In this document: positions 14,706 through 15,886 of the stretch, in pieces
Layout: the number at the start of each line of letters is the position of its first letter
Numbering within the stretch: position 1 is the first letter of the stretch
Assembly (NCBI GenBank): GCA_947258675.1
Contig: CAMYJP010000038.1
Location: forward strand, 1-15,886
Direction of reading: 5' to 3'
DNA: 15,886 nucleotides
Source of the DNA: an uncultured Desulfobulbaceae bacterium
Lineage (GTDB): Bacteria; Desulfobacterota; Desulfobulbia; Desulfobulbales; BM004
The notes under the pieces: generated by a model
What the model was told of the DNA's origin: nothing
The model's database searches: none
The model's input: only the letters and a program-made list of their open reading frames with translations
Position numbers and translations under genes: made by a program

Positions 14706-15518
14706 GTGAGAAGCAAGCTCATGCTTCTTTTATTGCTCTTTTTTATTTTTCTTCATGGTTGTGCGAGTCGTACAACACAGATTCCGTATATTTCCGAACC
14801 GCAATCGCAGCCGGTTGTAGAGAGTTTTTACGATATGCTCACCATCCAGCAGAATTGCGGATGCTGTCTTGATGCAGAGGCAGATGTGACTCTGTCGGTT
14901 TCCAGATGGCTTGGTAACAGAACGGCCATTCTTACCGGATATCTTCAGGTTATGGCGCCGTCATTTTTAAAATTTGTCGGGGTTGATCCTCTTGGCCAAC
15001 CACAGATTCTCCTCGTAACCGATGGTGATACCTTCCACTGGGTGGTGGTTCCGGATGCAACCGGTTATCATGGAAAAGTAACTGCCAGAACTTTTCAGAA
15101 GTATTCCCCAGTGGGAATTAACCTCCTAGGCTTTTTTTATTTATTTACTGGAAGAATTCATTCTGATTCTATTGAAATATTGGGAGTCAAGGAGGAACCA
15201 GAAAAGGATGAGTATTGGCTGGATTTTCTTTCGGAACAAGGAACCCTTAGAAACAGTATACTTTTTGATTCTGTCAGTAAGGTAGTATTGAAATATGTGA
15301 TTGCTGACCAGGAAGGAAAGATTTTTCTTGCAGTAAGTTATGATGATTATCAAGAAATCGCTGGGTGCATGACCCCCGGGTATATCAAAGTGGATGCTCC
15401 CTCACAGAATGGCGGCGGATCGTTGGTTCTGGGAGGTTTCCTGCCAGATTCTAATTTGTCTGAGTCAGATTTTTATTATCAGCCTCCGGTAGGGTTTAAG
15501 CGAGTACTTGTTGAGTGA
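14706..15518 (+). CDS. LolB/DUF4292-like outer-membrane lipoprotein
   Basis: A 270-residue lipoprotein with a clear lipobox (LHGC, Cys19) after a hydrophobic signal. Family feel and pattern (VTLSVSRWLGNRTAILTGYL, then a DPLGQPQILLVTDGD block like the NPLGS region of LolB) suggest the half-barrel fold of LolA/LolB/DUF4292. This would place it in outer-membrane lipoprotein insertion, but similarity is judged by eye. The GTG start at 14706 is supported by AGGGG seven bases upstream, inside the end of the TPR gene. Unusual are the clustered cysteines 51, 53 and 54 (NCGCC) and Cys221. Position 2 bases after the TPR gene implies one operon. Confidence 0.65.
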   Translation: MRSKLMLLLLLFFIFLHGCASRTTQIPYISEPQSQPVVESFYDMLTIQQNCGCCLDAEADVTLSVSRWLGNRTAILTGYLQVMAPSFLKFVGVDPLGQPQILLVTDGDTFHWVVVPDATGYHGKVTARTFQKYSPVGINLLGFFYLFTGRIHSDSIEILGVKEEPEKDEYWLDFLSEQGTLRNSILFDSVSKVVLKYVIADQEGKIFLAVSYDDYQEIAGCMTPGYIKVDAPSQNGGGSLVLGGFLPDSNLSESDFYYQPPVGFKRVLVE

Positions 15519-15519
15519 A

Positions 15520-15541
15520 GGTAAAATTTCAATTATTTACC
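15520..15541. terminator. Weak hairpin between convergent genes
   Basis: GGTAAA (15520-15525) and TTTACC (15536-15541) form a perfect 6-bp stem with a ten-base AT-rich loop. It sits between the two converging stop codons and overlaps the end of the minus-strand gene. It is low in GC and lacks a proper T-run, so at best a weak bidirectional terminator. Confidence 0.25.
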
Positions 15542-15886
15542 GGAACCTGCTATATTATCAGTTAATGAACTCGAGAGTATCCATCCTGAATCATCATTGC
15601 CGGGAACTTGAACCAGTACCCATTCACCTTGAGTTTCTATGACAACGACTTGAACGCCCTTTTTCACTCCGGTTATGAGAGATGACTTTGCTTCCTTGTT
15701 TTTCTTGACAAGGAGTGTATCTTTCAAGACATAAAAAGTCTTCCCCGGCTCAAAAATAACAGTGGGGGCAACCAGCGTGTCTTTTTCCGGCTGCCTGGTT
15801 TGATCTTCGATCAATGATAAAACCGACTTCTTGGAGGGCTCTATTTTTTCAGTCGGTAATTCTTTCAGCTTACTATCAGAATCAGG
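15533..15886 (-). CDS. SH3-like domain protein, 5' end beyond window
   Basis: The C-terminal 117 residues of a minus-strand protein; the frame stays open to the right edge, so the start lies outside. The visible part begins with a charged Lys/Glu/Ser-rich linker. The last 70 residues look like a bacterial SH3 (SH3b) domain: GKTFYVLKDTLLVKKNKEAKSSL, a GVKKGVQVVVIETQGEWVLVQV strand pair and SGWILSSSL at the end. Such domains are common in periplasmic or cell-wall-binding proteins. A TTG at 15814 could start a shorter frame but lacks a visible ribosome site. Convergent to the lipoprotein gene with 14 bases between stops. Confidence 0.7.
   Translation of the reverse strand, partial: PDSDSKLKELPTEKIEPSKKSVLSLIEDQTRQPEKDTLVAPTVIFEPGKTFYVLKDTLLVKKNKEAKSSLITGVKKGVQVVVIETQGEWVLVQVPGNDDSGWILSSSLTDNIAGSGK

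Noticed and set aside
1..15886. CRISPR arrays, IS ends, tRNA or rRNA genes
   Set aside because: No regularly spaced repeats, transposase motifs or tRNA/rRNA signatures were seen in the window.

Overview
The window is a housekeeping stretch of a bacterial chromosome with low-to-moderate GC. Protein motifs and gene order (ffh-rpsP-khpA-rimM-trmD-SPOUT methylase-rplS-rnhB-yraN, followed by pdxA, tmk, a TPR lipoprotein and a LolB-like lipoprotein) suggest a Gram-negative of the Desulfobacterota (old Deltaproteobacteria), possibly Desulfobulbales-like. This assignment is inferred from gene order and motifs; no database search was possible. There are no recognisable IS elements, prophage genes, CRISPR arrays, tRNAs or rRNAs.

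Layout. Bases 1-762 hold no convincing protein gene but contain several foldable pieces: an inverted repeat at the window edge (4-60), two spaced copies of a sequence pair (320-397), a possible weak terminator (391-416), and a minus-strand structured element with mutually exclusive hairpins and a U-tract (509-581). Then come ileS, lspA and fabD (763-5139). A 299-base AT-rich gap carrying a good sigma70-type promoter candidate (5296-5324) precedes a long plus-strand run from ffh (5439) to yraN (11116). This run covers the signal recognition particle GTPase, ribosomal proteins S16 and L19, the small KH RNA-binding protein, the S16/30S maturation factor RimM, TrmD, an overlapping second SPOUT methyltransferase, RNase HII and YraN. 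It continues closely into pdxA (PLP synthesis), tmk (dTTP synthesis), a 570-residue TPR lipoprotein and a LolB-like lipoprotein, which ends at 15518. A convergent minus-strand gene with an SH3-like C-terminal domain runs off the right edge.

How the genes fit together. Most serve translation (IleRS, S16, L19, RimM, TrmD), export and envelope biogenesis (Ffh, LspA, TPR plus LolB-like pair), and basic metabolism (FabD, PdxA, Tmk, RNase HII). LspA matures lipoproteins, and the two last plus-strand genes encode lipoproteins, at least one with a clear lipobox.

I do not see a clear new defence or mobile system. The items most worth a second look are the leftward structured RNA candidate upstream of ileS, the uncharacterised SPOUT methyltransferase overlapping trmD, the TPR/LolB-like pair with its unusual cysteine cluster, hairpins in the rplS leader, and single-residue departures from signature motifs in IleRS, Ffh and PdxA.
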